The notes under the pieces are model-generated. The model was given only the letters and a program-made list of their open reading frames with translations, did no database searches and was not told the origin of the DNA. A DNA stretch of 18,876 bases from a bacterium (GTDB taxonomy: Bacteria; Patescibacteriota; Minisyncoccia; Minisyncoccales; RBG-13-42-11), in the NCBI GenBank assembly GCA_030646565.1, contig JAUSLA010000036.1, positions 1-18,876 of the forward strand. The letters run 5' to 3'. Of this stretch, positions 4,818 through 11,904 are shown one piece after another. Numbering within the stretch: the first letter of the stretch is position 1; every line of letters begins with the position of its first letter. The position numbers were made by a program, and so were the translations under genes.

Positions 4818-7800
4818 ATGCAAAACAAAATTACTAAAATTAAAAAAAGGGACGGAACAATTGTTGTTTTTGACCAGACAAAAATTACCGACGCCATTTT
4901 TAAGGCGATTACTTCCACCAACCAAGGCGATGGGAAAAAATCAAAGCGGTTGTCTGACAAAATTACCCAGATTTTAAACAGGCGTTTTAAAAAAGACGAA
5001 ATTCCTCAAGTTGAACAAATTCAAGACATTGTTGAAGAGGTTTTAATTTTGGAAGGACTGGTGGAAACAGCCAAAGCCTACATTCTTTACCGGGAACAAA
5101 GGAGAATAATTAGGGACGCTGTAACGGTTGTTGACGAGTCAAGCGAAATGGTTGATAAATATCTGAAAGAACTTGATTGGCAAATTACTGAAAATGCCAA
5201 TATGACTTATTCTTTGCAGGGGCTGAATCAATATTCTATTTCGGCTATCAGCAAGAAATATTGGCTAAACAAAATTTATCCAAAAGAAATCAGGGAAGCG
5301 GCTGCCAATGAAGATATCCATATTCACAATCTTGACACCCTCGCCCCTTATTGCGAAGGTTGGGACCTTTATGATTTATTACTGAGAGGTTTTGGCGGAG
5401 TGCCCGGAAAAATTGAATCAAAACCGGCAAAACATTTAAGAACGGCTCTTGGCCAGCTGGTAAATTTTTTCTTTACACTTCAAGGGGAAAGTGCGGGCGC
5501 GAACGCTATTTCTAATTTTGATACGCTTTTAGCCCCATTCATTAGATATGATAATTTAACCCATCAGCAGGTCAGGCAATCAATGCAGGAATTTCTTTTC
5601 AACTGCATGGTGCCAACAAGGGTCGGCTTTCAAAGTTTGTGTTGGGAGGAACCCGTAGTTATTAAAGAAAAGGGGAAAATTAAATTTATTGAAATTGGCG
5701 AATTGGTTGATAAAGAGTTTGAGAAAAACTCTCATCGGATAATTGAAAAACATTCTCAAAGTTATGCTTTAGAAAATCACGATGATTATTATGTTTTATC
5801 TTTTGACCAACAAGGCAAAGCTATTTGGGCAAGAGTCAAAGCTCTTGTTAGACATAGAGTTCCTAAAAATTCTGAGTTTGTAAAAATTAGAACCAATCGC
5901 GGCGATGCAAGAGTTTCCAAAGCCCATTCTTTATTTAGCTTTCCTAAATTTAATGGAAAATTTAATCCAAAACCAAAATCAGCCGAGGATATTAAAATTG
6001 CTAAAAATTATCGTCAACTAGACCCGGAGAATCATTTTCTCGCCTTAAAATTGCTTAAAAATCAAGGGAATAAAGAAGAATTAGATTTGGTCAAAATTCT
6101 AGACGAGATTCCCCAGCTTCACAAAAATGTTTTTGTTAAGATAAATCCCACACATACTTTAGAAACAATTCGTCAAAATATTATTTTAGAGAAACAAAGT
6201 TTCACTCCTTTTTATAAAGAATTTGGATTAAAGGATAGAGGAGTCTGGGCGGATTGGTTGAAAAGCAAATCAATTAGATATGAAATCTGGCGAAAATACG
6301 GAGACCCCAAGCAAGAAGTTAAGTTTAAACTAAAAAACAGCGACATTTGGTACCCTAGAATTTTAGAAGGTAAATCTTTGGAAAATTTTCTTAAGCTCTG
6401 CGCCTGGTATATCACCGAGGGACATACCGCCATCTCCACCCCTCTTTATATTTCTCAATCACCGTCTAAGAATTCTGAAGAGATTATTAGTCTTTTAAAA
6501 GAATTGGAGGCCTTAGGTCAAATTAGCGAAAACAAAAGTTATTCCCCAAAAAGAAAAATTAATAAAAAAGTTTTAAAAATCACCGGCCGGGGGCTTCTAT
6601 CAGAAATAATCAGCAGAAGCGGTGGTTATTTATCTTTTAATAAAGCTATTCCTTGGTTTATTTTTGAATTACAGCCAAAATACCAAAACATTTTTCTGGA
6701 AACTTTATTAAAAGGCGACGCTTCAGAATATAAAACTCATTTTGATTTTGATACTACTTCAAAGAAACTTAGCTTGAGTTTAAGTTTATTACTAGCCCAG
6801 AATAATTATCGTTTTAGCGTCTATACGGAAGAAACGAGCAAAATAAATAAAAATTGGCGCGACAATTGGAAAATTAGAATTTATAAGGGGAATTCAAAAC
6901 CAAAAAAGATATATTCTGTCAATGATTTCGAAGCAAGAACTTGTTTGAGGGTTGAAAAATTTAAATATCAGAAAGAATATGAATACGATATTTCGGTTGA
7001 CTCACCTCAAGAAAACTTTATCGGCGGAGCCGGGCTTTTGGTTTTTCACAACACTCCTTTTTTAAATGTTTCTTTGGATATTAAAATTCCAGAATTTTAT
7101 AAAAATCAGCCGGTAATTATTGGCGGAAAGCCGCAAAAAGAAACTTACGGAGAATTTCAAGAAGAAGCGAATATGCTAATCCGCGCCTTTTACGAAGTGA
7201 TAATGGATGGCGACGCTAAAGGAAGAGTTTTTACTTTTCCAATTCCCACAGTTTCAATTACAAAGGACTTTGACTGGGAAAATCCCGCTTTAATTCCAAT
7301 GTGGGAAGCAACCGCTAAATACGGCGTGAACTATTTTTCAAATTTCATTCATTCAGACATGAATCCGGAAGATTTTCGTTCAATGTGTTGTCGACTTCGG
7401 TTAAACAATAAAGAACTCTTGAAAAGAGGTGGGGGATTGTTCGGTTCGGCGCCACTCACAGGGAGTATTGGCGTGTGCACGATCAATCTGCCGAGAATCG
7501 GCTATCTTTCTAAAACAAAAAAAGATTTTTTTGAGAAATTAGGACATTTAATGGACTTAGCCAAAGAAAGCTTAGAGATTAAAAGAAAGGCATTGGAAAA
7601 CTTTATGGAAAAGGGGCTTTTTCCTTATTCAAGATATTATTTGTCATCGGTGAAAAAAATAAGGGATTCTTATTTTGGCAATCATTTTTCAACAATCGGG
7701 TTAATGGGAATGAATGAATCCCTTTTGAATTTTATCGGCGAGAATATCGCTTCTCGTCGGGGAAGAAAATTTGCCCTTGAGATTTTGGATTTTATGAGAG

Positions 7801-8360
7801 AAAGATTAGTGCAATATCAAAAAGAAACCGATAGTTTATACAATCTTGAGGCCACGCCGGGGGAAGGGACAAGCTATCGCCAGGCAAAATCTGATAGAGA
7901 AAAATATCCCGACATCATTGCCGCCGGAACAAAGAAAGTGCCGTACTATACAAATTCTAGTCAATTGCCGGTTAATTATACCGACGATGTTTTTGAGGCC
8001 TTGAAATTACAGGATGAATTACAGTGTAAATATACCGGAGGTACTGTCCTCCACCTCTTTTTGGGGGAAAGAATTTCTGATCCGCAAGCCGCTAAACAAT
8101 TAGTTAAAAAAGTTTTTGAAAATTTTCGATTGCCTTATATAACTCTTACTCCCACTTTTTCAATATGTCCCATCCATGGATATATAGCTGGCGAGCATTT
8201 TTATTGCCCCCAGTGCGCGATAAAACAGCCCTGCGAGGTCTATTCAAGGGTAGTGGGTTATTTAAGGCCTGTTGCCCAGTGGAATACCGGAAAACAAGAA
8301 GAATTTAAAGACAGAAAAGAATATAAAGTACCTAAATTAGTTAGCGAAGCGAAGAAATGA
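4818..8360 (+). CDS. nrdD: Anaerobic (class III) ribonucleoside-triphosphate reductase, intein-containing precursor
   Basis: NrdD reduces ribonucleotides to deoxyribonucleotides under anaerobic conditions with a glycyl radical. The precursor has 1180 residues; without the intein (273-745) it has 707, normal for the family. An ATP-cone regulatory domain occupies about residues 4-95 (IKKRDGTIVVFDQTKI). The active-site CC of RSMCCRLRLNN is C857-C858. The C-terminal zinc site is C1117, C1130, C1133, C1139, and the radical glycine is G1147 in RVVGY. NrdG follows 170 bases downstream. The start abuts a DHE with no Shine-Dalgarno. The stop TGA lies in the stem-loop of the next DHE, which also encodes the last residues (SEAKK). 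The electron donor is inferred to be the upstream ferredoxin/FTR-thioredoxin pair. Confidence 0.95.
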   Translation: MQNKITKIKKRDGTIVVFDQTKITDAIFKAITSTNQGDGKKSKRLSDKITQILNRRFKKDEIPQVEQIQDIVEEVLILEGLVETAKAYILYREQRRIIRDAVTVVDESSEMVDKYLKELDWQITENANMTYSLQGLNQYSISAISKKYWLNKIYPKEIREAAANEDIHIHNLDTLAPYCEGWDLYDLLLRGFGGVPGKIESKPAKHLRTALGQLVNFFFTLQGESAGANAISNFDTLLAPFIRYDNLTHQQVRQSMQEFLFNCMVPTRVGFQSLCWEEPVVIKEKGKIKFIEIGELVDKEFEKNSHRIIEKHSQSYALENHDDYYVLSFDQQGKAIWARVKALVRHRVPKNSEFVKIRTNRGDARVSKAHSLFSFPKFNGKFNPKPKSAEDIKIAKNYRQLDPENHFLALKLLKNQGNKEELDLVKILDEIPQLHKNVFVKINPTHTLETIRQNIILEKQSFTPFYKEFGLKDRGVWADWLKSKSIRYEIWRKYGDPKQEVKFKLKNSDIWYPRILEGKSLENFLKLCAWYITEGHTAISTPLYISQSPSKNSEEIISLLKELEALGQISENKSYSPKRKINKKVLKITGRGLLSEIISRSGGYLSFNKAIPWFIFELQPKYQNIFLETLLKGDASEYKTHFDFDTTSKKLSLSLSLLLAQNNYRFSVYTEETSKINKNWRDNWKIRIYKGNSKPKKIYSVNDFEARTCLRVEKFKYQKEYEYDISVDSPQENFIGGAGLLVFHNTPFLNVSLDIKIPEFYKNQPVIIGGKPQKETYGEFQEEANMLIRAFYEVIMDGDAKGRVFTFPIPTVSITKDFDWENPALIPMWEATAKYGVNYFSNFIHSDMNPEDFRSMCCRLRLNNKELLKRGGGLFGSAPLTGSIGVCTINLPRIGYLSKTKKDFFEKLGHLMDLAKESLEIKRKALENFMEKGLFPYSRYYLSSVKKIRDSYFGNHFSTIGLMGMNESLLNFIGENIASRRGRKFALEILDFMRERLVQYQKETDSLYNLEATPGEGTSYRQAKSDREKYPDIIAAGTKKVPYYTNSSQLPVNYTDDVFEALKLQDELQCKYTGGTVLHLFLGERISDPQAAKQLVKKVFENFRLPYITLTPTFSICPIHGYIAGEHFYCPQCAIKQPCEVYSRVVGYLRPVAQWNTGKQEEFKDRKEYKVPKLVSEAKK
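5634..7052 (+). mobile_element. Intein with LAGLIDADG homing endonuclease in nrdD
   Basis: The conserved NrdD stretch VGFQ-TPFLNVSLD is interrupted by 473 codons. The intein begins with Ser (SLCWEEPVVI) and ends with the block G sequence LLVFHN, followed by Thr as the first C-extein residue, a valid Ser1/Asn/Thr+1 splicing set. Block F is EYEYDISVDSPQENFIGGAG, and a block-B-like RVSKAHSLF carries the histidine. The two LAGLIDADG-like motifs about 100 residues apart (near intein residues 254, CAWYITEGH, and 355, LETLLKGDAS) keep acidic residues, so the endonuclease may be active. Base composition is similar to the host gene. Boundaries follow from extein homology and splicing rules. Confidence 0.93.
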
Positions 8361-8456
8361 ATTTCTTCTTCATCTTCGCTTCCTTCGGAAGCTCGATAGT
8401 CAAAGAGGACTTCGTCCTCTTTTCCATCTGCGTTTTTTATAAAATAAAAAACTTGA
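8351..8456 (+). repeat. Two DHE copies after nrdD
   Basis: The first (8351-8397) has stem 1 GAAGAAAT/ATTTCTTC around the nrdD TGA and stem 2 GCTTCC/GGAAGC. The second (8396-8456) has stem 1 GAGGAC/GTCCTC and an entirely AT stem 2, GTTTTTTAT/ATAAAAAAC (8432-8440, 8444-8452), with conserved flanks TCCATCTGC and CTTGATA. Pairing is kept although the stem sequence is unrelated to other copies. Confidence 0.85.
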
Positions 8457-8466
8457 TAAATAATTA

Positions 8467-8549
8467 ACCCCGTTAGAAATTCTATATTAATTTGATTTAT
8501 GGCGGAGTAAATTTCTTACTATAAAATTTATGAAAATTTCTAACGGGGT
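8467..8549 (+). promoter_or_regulatory. Long inverted repeat bracketing the nrdG start codon
   Basis: ACCCCGTTAGAAATT (8467-8481) is perfectly complementary to AATTTCTAACGGGGT (8535-8549), which is codons 2-7 of nrdG. The 53-base loop contains the nrdG ATG (8530), a TATAAAAT box (8520-8527) and a three-codon mini-ORF, ATG GCG GAG TAA (8499-8510). In a read-through transcript from nrdD this would tie up the nrdG start region; a transcript starting at the TATAAAAT box would be nearly leaderless and escape it. Function is inferred. Confidence 0.6.
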
Positions 8550-9306
8550 AAAAATCGGCGGTATTCAAAAAACGACGCTCATTGACTATCCTGGCTGCGT
8601 AGCTTGCACTGTTTTTTTTTGCGGCTGCAATTTCCGCTGCCCATTTTGTTATTCTTCGGAGCTAGTTTTGCCGGAGAAAATAAAATTGCAGCCAAAAATA
8701 TCAGAAAAAGAATTTTTTGATTTTTTAAGAAAAAGAAAAGGATTGCTTGAAGGGGTAGTAATTTGCGGAGGAGAGCCGACTATTAATAAAGAACTCCCCG
8801 GCTTTATTAAAAAGATTAAAGGTCTTGGATACCTTGTGAAATTAGACACAAATGGTTCTAATCCGGAAATGCTAAGGAAATTAATTGGCATGAAGAGCGT
8901 AGCGAAGAGGCCTTCGGCCTCTTCTTTAACTTCGCTTCCGTCTCGCGGAAGCTCGTTGATTGATTATGTGGCAATGGATATTAAGGCTCCGTGGGAAAAG
9001 TATAATAAATCTGCAGGTGTTAAAGTTAATCTGAACAACATTAAAAAGAGCGTCGAGATAATTAAGAATTCAGGCATTGATTATGAGTTCCGAAGCACAA
9101 TAGTTCCCACTATACATACAAAAGAGGAGATTATTCAGATTGCAAAAGATATAAGCCCGGCAAAAAAGTTTTTTTTGCAAAGTTTCAGGCCGGAAAAAAC
9201 TATTGATACTGAGCTTGAAGCAATCAGGCCTTATTCTAAAGAATTCTTTTTGGGAATTAAAAAAGAGATTGCTCCGTTTTTTGAAATCTGCGAAATCAGG
9301 GATTAA
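8530..9306 (+). CDS. nrdG: Anaerobic ribonucleotide reductase activating protein (radical SAM)
   Basis: The 258-residue protein uses S-adenosylmethionine and a [4Fe-4S] cluster to install the glycyl radical on NrdD. The cluster motif is C33-x3-C37-x2-C40, followed by Y41, and the SAM-binding GGEP is at residues 80-83. The N-terminus GVKIGGIQKTTLIDYPG is typical of the longer NrdG subfamily, and DYVAMDIKAP marks the barrel core. Residues about 121-141 (from KSVAKRPSASS to SRGSS) are encoded by a DHE inserted just before LIDYVAMD, in a loop where homologues are shorter. No Shine-Dalgarno is seen; the start follows a TATAAAAT box by two bases and is flanked by a long inverted repeat. It probably shares a transcript with nrdD. 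Confidence 0.93.
   Translation: MKISNGVKIGGIQKTTLIDYPGCVACTVFFCGCNFRCPFCYSSELVLPEKIKLQPKISEKEFFDFLRKRKGLLEGVVICGGEPTINKELPGFIKKIKGLGYLVKLDTNGSNPEMLRKLIGMKSVAKRPSASSLTSLPSRGSSLIDYVAMDIKAPWEKYNKSAGVKVNLNNIKKSVEIIKNSGIDYEFRSTIVPTIHTKEEIIQIAKDISPAKKFFLQSFRPEKTIDTELEAIRPYSKEFFLGIKKEIAPFFEICEIRD
8899..8958 (+). repeat. DHE copy in frame inside nrdG
   Basis: Stem 1 is GAAGAGGCC/GGCCTCTTC (8904-8912, 8916-8924, loop TTC). Stem 2 is GCTTCCG/CGGAAGC (8934-8940, 8946-8952). The right end is CTCGTTGA. It adds about 21 codons without a stop and is read in the same frame as the sodA copy. Confidence 0.87.
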
Positions 9307-9470
9307 GAGTGGCGACGAGGACTGGCGTCCTCATCTACCAAGTCCCACAAAGTGGGACGCAGGTGGAAAAGAAGATTTATCTTCTTTGACTCACTCTTCG
9401 CTGCGGCTCGAGCAGGCGAAGAGAGCTACGCTCTCTTCTTCACCCTTCGTCCGCCTTTGGCGGACTCGGG
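9306..9470 (+). repeat. DHE composite array after nrdG
   Basis: It contains hairpins GAGGAC/GTCCTC, GTCCCAC/GTGGGAC (9342-9348, 9352-9358), AAGAAGA/TCTTCTT (9369-9375, 9380-9386), GAAGAGAGC/GCTCTCTTC (9418-9426, 9430-9438) and GTCCGCC/GGCGGAC (9449-9455, 9459-9465), with the shared linker TTCACCCTTCG. No gene is supported here. Just after it, 9500-9520 has a short tandem of TAAGC/TAATC pentamers. Confidence 0.8.
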
Positions 9471-9560
9471 CTATTGACTTGCATTTATGCTTAAATTAAG
9501 CTAAGCTAATCTAATCTACGTAAAAAGGTCGCTTTCATTAAATAACTGCGGTAAATATTT

Positions 9561-9725
9561 ATGGCTATAACACAAGGTTATTGCGTAAAATGCAAAGCAA
9601 AAAGAGACATATCTAACCCAAAAGAGGTGGCAATGAAGGGAAAGGGCGGAGTTAAAAGAAGGGCAATGACCGGCACTTGTCCTAAATGCGAAACAAAAAT
9701 GTTCAGAATTTTAGGCAAGGCCTAA
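9561..9725 (+). CDS. Small zinc-ribbon protein, DUF5679-like
   Basis: The 54-residue protein starts MAITQGYCVKCKAKRDI. It has C8-x2-C11 and C40-x2-C43, a basic centre (KGKGGVKRRAMTG) and the ending CPKCETKMFRILGKA. The pattern GYCVKCKAKR, NPKEV, TGTCPKC and KMFRI is the recognisable layout of the DUF5679 family, common in small-genome bacteria and of unknown role. A nucleic-acid-binding zinc ribbon is plausible from the fold and charge. It stands alone after a repeat array and before a terminator, so it is probably its own unit. No Shine-Dalgarno is visible. Confidence 0.82.
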   Translation: MAITQGYCVKCKAKRDISNPKEVAMKGKGGVKRRAMTGTCPKCETKMFRILGKA

Positions 9726-9727
9726 GA

Positions 9728-9780
9728 TAAAAACAATATTGTTTTTAAAGTCGAAGAGATAAATCTCTTCTTCATCTTCA
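9728..9780 (+). repeat. Perfect 20-base palindrome and half DHE
   Basis: TAAAAACAAT and its complement ATTGTTTTTA abut at 9728-9747. They are followed by a half element with GAAGAGAT/ATCTCTTC and the linker TTCATCTTCA but no second stem. Confidence 0.65.
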
Positions 9781-9783
9781 ATG

Positions 9784-9812
9784 ACAAAAGCCGCGTTTAC
9801 GCGGCTTTTGTT
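9784..9812 (+). terminator. Rho-independent terminator
   Basis: ACAAAAGCCGCG (9784-9795) pairs perfectly with CGCGGCTTTTGT (9800-9811) around a TTTA loop. The T-tract forms part of the stem. It ends the DUF5679-like unit before the next gene pair. Confidence 0.8.
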
Positions 9813-9854
9813 CTGCCCGCTTTTTATTTTCTTTTCTCCTGCTATGATTAAAAA

Positions 9855-10745
9855 ATGCCAGATAAAAAAATAAAATTCGTTTTTGGGATATTGTTATCGC
9901 TTTTTGTTTTTAACATTTTAGTATGGAGCGCGATTCTAAATCTAAGTAAATCCAGAGTTTTAGAAGTTACCTTTTTTGATGTGGGCCAGGGTGACGCTAT
10001 TTTTATTGAAACGTCAAAAAGACAGCAAATTTTGATTGACGGAGGGCCTTCTTCTGTAGTTTTGGAAAAGCTTGGCAAAGAAATGCCTTTTTGGGACAGG
10101 ACAATTGATTTGGTCGTGCTTACTCATCCCGAAAAAGATCACCTTCAAGGCCTTATTCTGGTCTTGAAAAAATATAAAGTTGAAAATATTTTATGGACAG
10201 GAGTGATTAGGGACACCTCTGAATTTCAGGAATGGCAAAAATTGATTAAGGAAAAAGAAGCGCGGGAAGGAGCAAAAATTACAATTGCCAAAGCCGGTCA
10301 AAAAATATGTCTGGGAATTTGCTCGGGTAGTTATCCCGAGCTCGATGTTTTATTTCCTTTTGACGATTTAGAAAATCAGAACTTTAAAGATAGCAATGAC
10401 ACTTCAATAATTCTTCGCTTATCTTACAAAAACAGCGCTTTTTTATTTACAGGAGATGCCTCCAAGTCAGTAGAAAAAAAATTATTAGAGAAGGGGATTG
10501 GCATTGATTCAGATGTTTTAAAAGTTGGACATCACGGAAGCAAAACGTCCAGCGGTGAAAACTTCGTAGCTGAAGTTTCCCCGGAAATAGCTATAATCTC
10601 TGTTGGCAAAGATAATAAATACGGCCATCCCACCCAAGAAGTTTTGGACACTTTAAAAAATTATGGTATAAAGATATTCAAGACAGATGAAGATGGAGAT
10701 GTAAAAATCATTTCCAACGGCACGAATATAATAAGAAAACAATAA
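9855..10745 (+). CDS. Membrane-anchored ComEC/Rec2-like metallo-beta-lactamase domain protein
   Basis: This 296-residue protein has one N-terminal hydrophobic segment (about 8-30, FVFGILLSLFVFNILVWSAI), then a metallo-beta-lactamase fold of the ComEC C-terminal kind: VTFFDVGQGDAIFIE (38-52), LIDGG, the metal motif H91-P-E-K-D95-H96, TGD (199-201) and HHGSK (226-230). It lacks the channel and OB domains of full ComEC, so it is probably an extracytoplasmic nuclease-like or phosphodiesterase enzyme rather than a DNA importer. Many CPR genomes carry such a stand-alone version. The next gene starts 11 bases downstream, suggesting a two-gene operon. TATGAT 4-9 bases upstream of the ATG hints at a near-leaderless message. 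Confidence 0.87.
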   Translation: MPDKKIKFVFGILLSLFVFNILVWSAILNLSKSRVLEVTFFDVGQGDAIFIETSKRQQILIDGGPSSVVLEKLGKEMPFWDRTIDLVVLTHPEKDHLQGLILVLKKYKVENILWTGVIRDTSEFQEWQKLIKEKEAREGAKITIAKAGQKICLGICSGSYPELDVLFPFDDLENQNFKDSNDTSIILRLSYKNSAFLFTGDASKSVEKKLLEKGIGIDSDVLKVGHHGSKTSSGENFVAEVSPEIAIISVGKDNKYGHPTQEVLDTLKNYGIKIFKTDEDGDVKIISNGTNIIRKQ

Positions 10746-10756
10746 TTAGTATAACT

Positions 10757-11833
10757 ATGCAGTTTCCGATTTTTAAGACAAAAATTAAAGAAAAAGGCGA
10801 CGAGGCTCGCGTATTTGATTTGAATAATCCGAAAGAAAGGACGGAATATTTTAATTTGAAGGCCGGAAAGGAAATCGAAAAATTAAGAGAATATTTTAAA
10901 AAAGGTAACACCTTTGTCGCTTATCTTGTGGGAAAGAAAAATTCTGGCAAGGGAACCTATGCTAAAATGTTTTCTGAAATAGTTGATTCTGAAAGAATAG
11001 AACATTTTTCCATAGGAGATATGATTCGCGATATTGATAAAGAGCTGGCGGACAAAAAAAGTAAAAATGGTTTAATTAAATTTTTAGAGAAAAATTATCG
11101 CGGCTGGACTCCTATTCCAGAGATAATTTCTATCCTTGAAAAAAGAAGCACAAAAACACTCTTGCCGACAGAATTGATTTTAACCTTGGTTAAAAGAGAA
11201 ATTGCAAAAAGGGGAAAGAAGACACTTTTTATTGACGGATTCCCGAGGGATTTAGACCAGATGAATTTTTCTCTTTTTTTCAGAGACCTTGTCGGATACA
11301 GGGAGGATCCCGACTTTTTTGTTTTAATTGATGTGCCGGAAAGAATAATTGACGAGAGGATAAAATACAGGAGAGTTTGCCCCAAGTGCCAGACCTCAAG
11401 AAATTATAAATTATTGCCGACCTCAAAAATAGAATACGAACCAAAGAAAAAAGAATTTTATTTGCTTTGCGATAATCCGCAATGCCGGCCAATTCGCCTT
11501 TTGCCCAAAGAAGGGGATGAGGCAGGAATTAAACCAATCAAAGAAAGGTTAAAAAAAGATGAGGAATTAATGAGCCAGGCAATTTCTCTTTATGGCATTC
11601 CCAAGATTTTTTTAAGGAATTCGGTGCCAAAAGATTTGGCTGCAGATTACATTGATGATTATGAAATTACCCCGGAGTACTATTACGAGTTTAATCAAAA
11701 GGATAAAAAAGTTGAAATAAAAGAAAGGCCTTGGTTGGTTTTAGATGACGAAGGAAAGCAATCTTACAGTTTATTGCCGCCGCCGGTTGTCGTTTCTTTG
11801 ATAAAACAGATGACGAAAGCTCTAAATCTTTAG
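10757..11833 (+). CDS. Adenylate kinase-like nucleoside monophosphate kinase, extended
   Basis: Residues 59-67 (GKKNSGKGT) are the P-loop, SIGDMIRD is the NMP-binding helix and DGFPRD begins at residue 160, all hallmarks of adenylate kinase, which balances AMP, ADP and ATP. The lid holds CPKC (about 208-211) and CDNPQC (about 237-242), four cysteines suited to a structural zinc as in many Gram-positive enzymes. At 358 residues it is well over the usual 190-220: about 50 extra N-terminal residues (PIFKTKIKEKGDEARVF), a long lid and about 60 C-terminal residues (ending PPPVVVSLIKQMTKALNL). Substrate could be AMP or another NMP. It follows the metallo-beta-lactamase gene by 11 bases. Confidence 0.85.
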   Translation: MQFPIFKTKIKEKGDEARVFDLNNPKERTEYFNLKAGKEIEKLREYFKKGNTFVAYLVGKKNSGKGTYAKMFSEIVDSERIEHFSIGDMIRDIDKELADKKSKNGLIKFLEKNYRGWTPIPEIISILEKRSTKTLLPTELILTLVKREIAKRGKKTLFIDGFPRDLDQMNFSLFFRDLVGYREDPDFFVLIDVPERIIDERIKYRRVCPKCQTSRNYKLLPTSKIEYEPKKKEFYLLCDNPQCRPIRLLPKEGDEAGIKPIKERLKKDEELMSQAISLYGIPKIFLRNSVPKDLAADYIDDYEITPEYYYEFNQKDKKVEIKERPWLVLDDEGKQSYSLLPPPVVVSLIKQMTKALNL

Positions 11834-11841
11834 AAATTTAC

Positions 11842-11884
11842 CAAACAACCTCGGGCTTTGTTTATTAGTTGACAGGGTTGTTTG
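11842..11884 (+). other. Inverted repeat after the kinase gene, overlapping the next promoter
   Basis: CAAACAACC (11842-11850) is complementary to GGTTGTTTG (11876-11884) across a 25-base loop. The right arm lies in the spacer of the following promoter. It may end the kinase message or act as an operator; there is no T-run after it. Confidence 0.4.
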
Positions 11885-11898
11885 CTTCAAGTTAAAAT
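11869..11898 (+). promoter_or_regulatory. Promoter of the free-standing RNA gene
   Basis: A perfect TTGACA (11869-11874), an 18-base spacer and TAAAAT (11893-11898). Seven bases further is the G at 11905, which is also the first base of the closing stem of the RNA. Confidence 0.7.
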
Positions 11899-11904
11899 TA
11901 AATT

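Noticed and set aside
4818..8360. Frameshifted or fused nrdD gene because of its 1180-codon length
   Set aside because: The extra length is exactly accounted for by an intein with intact splice-junction residues.
3843..8360. UGA recoded as glycine
   Set aside because: TGA ends the ferredoxin and nrdD genes at the expected lengths, and no conserved gene has an internal TGA.
9203..9499. 98-codon frame overlapping the nrdG end
   Set aside because: The first part is nrdG in another frame and the rest is translated DHE array.
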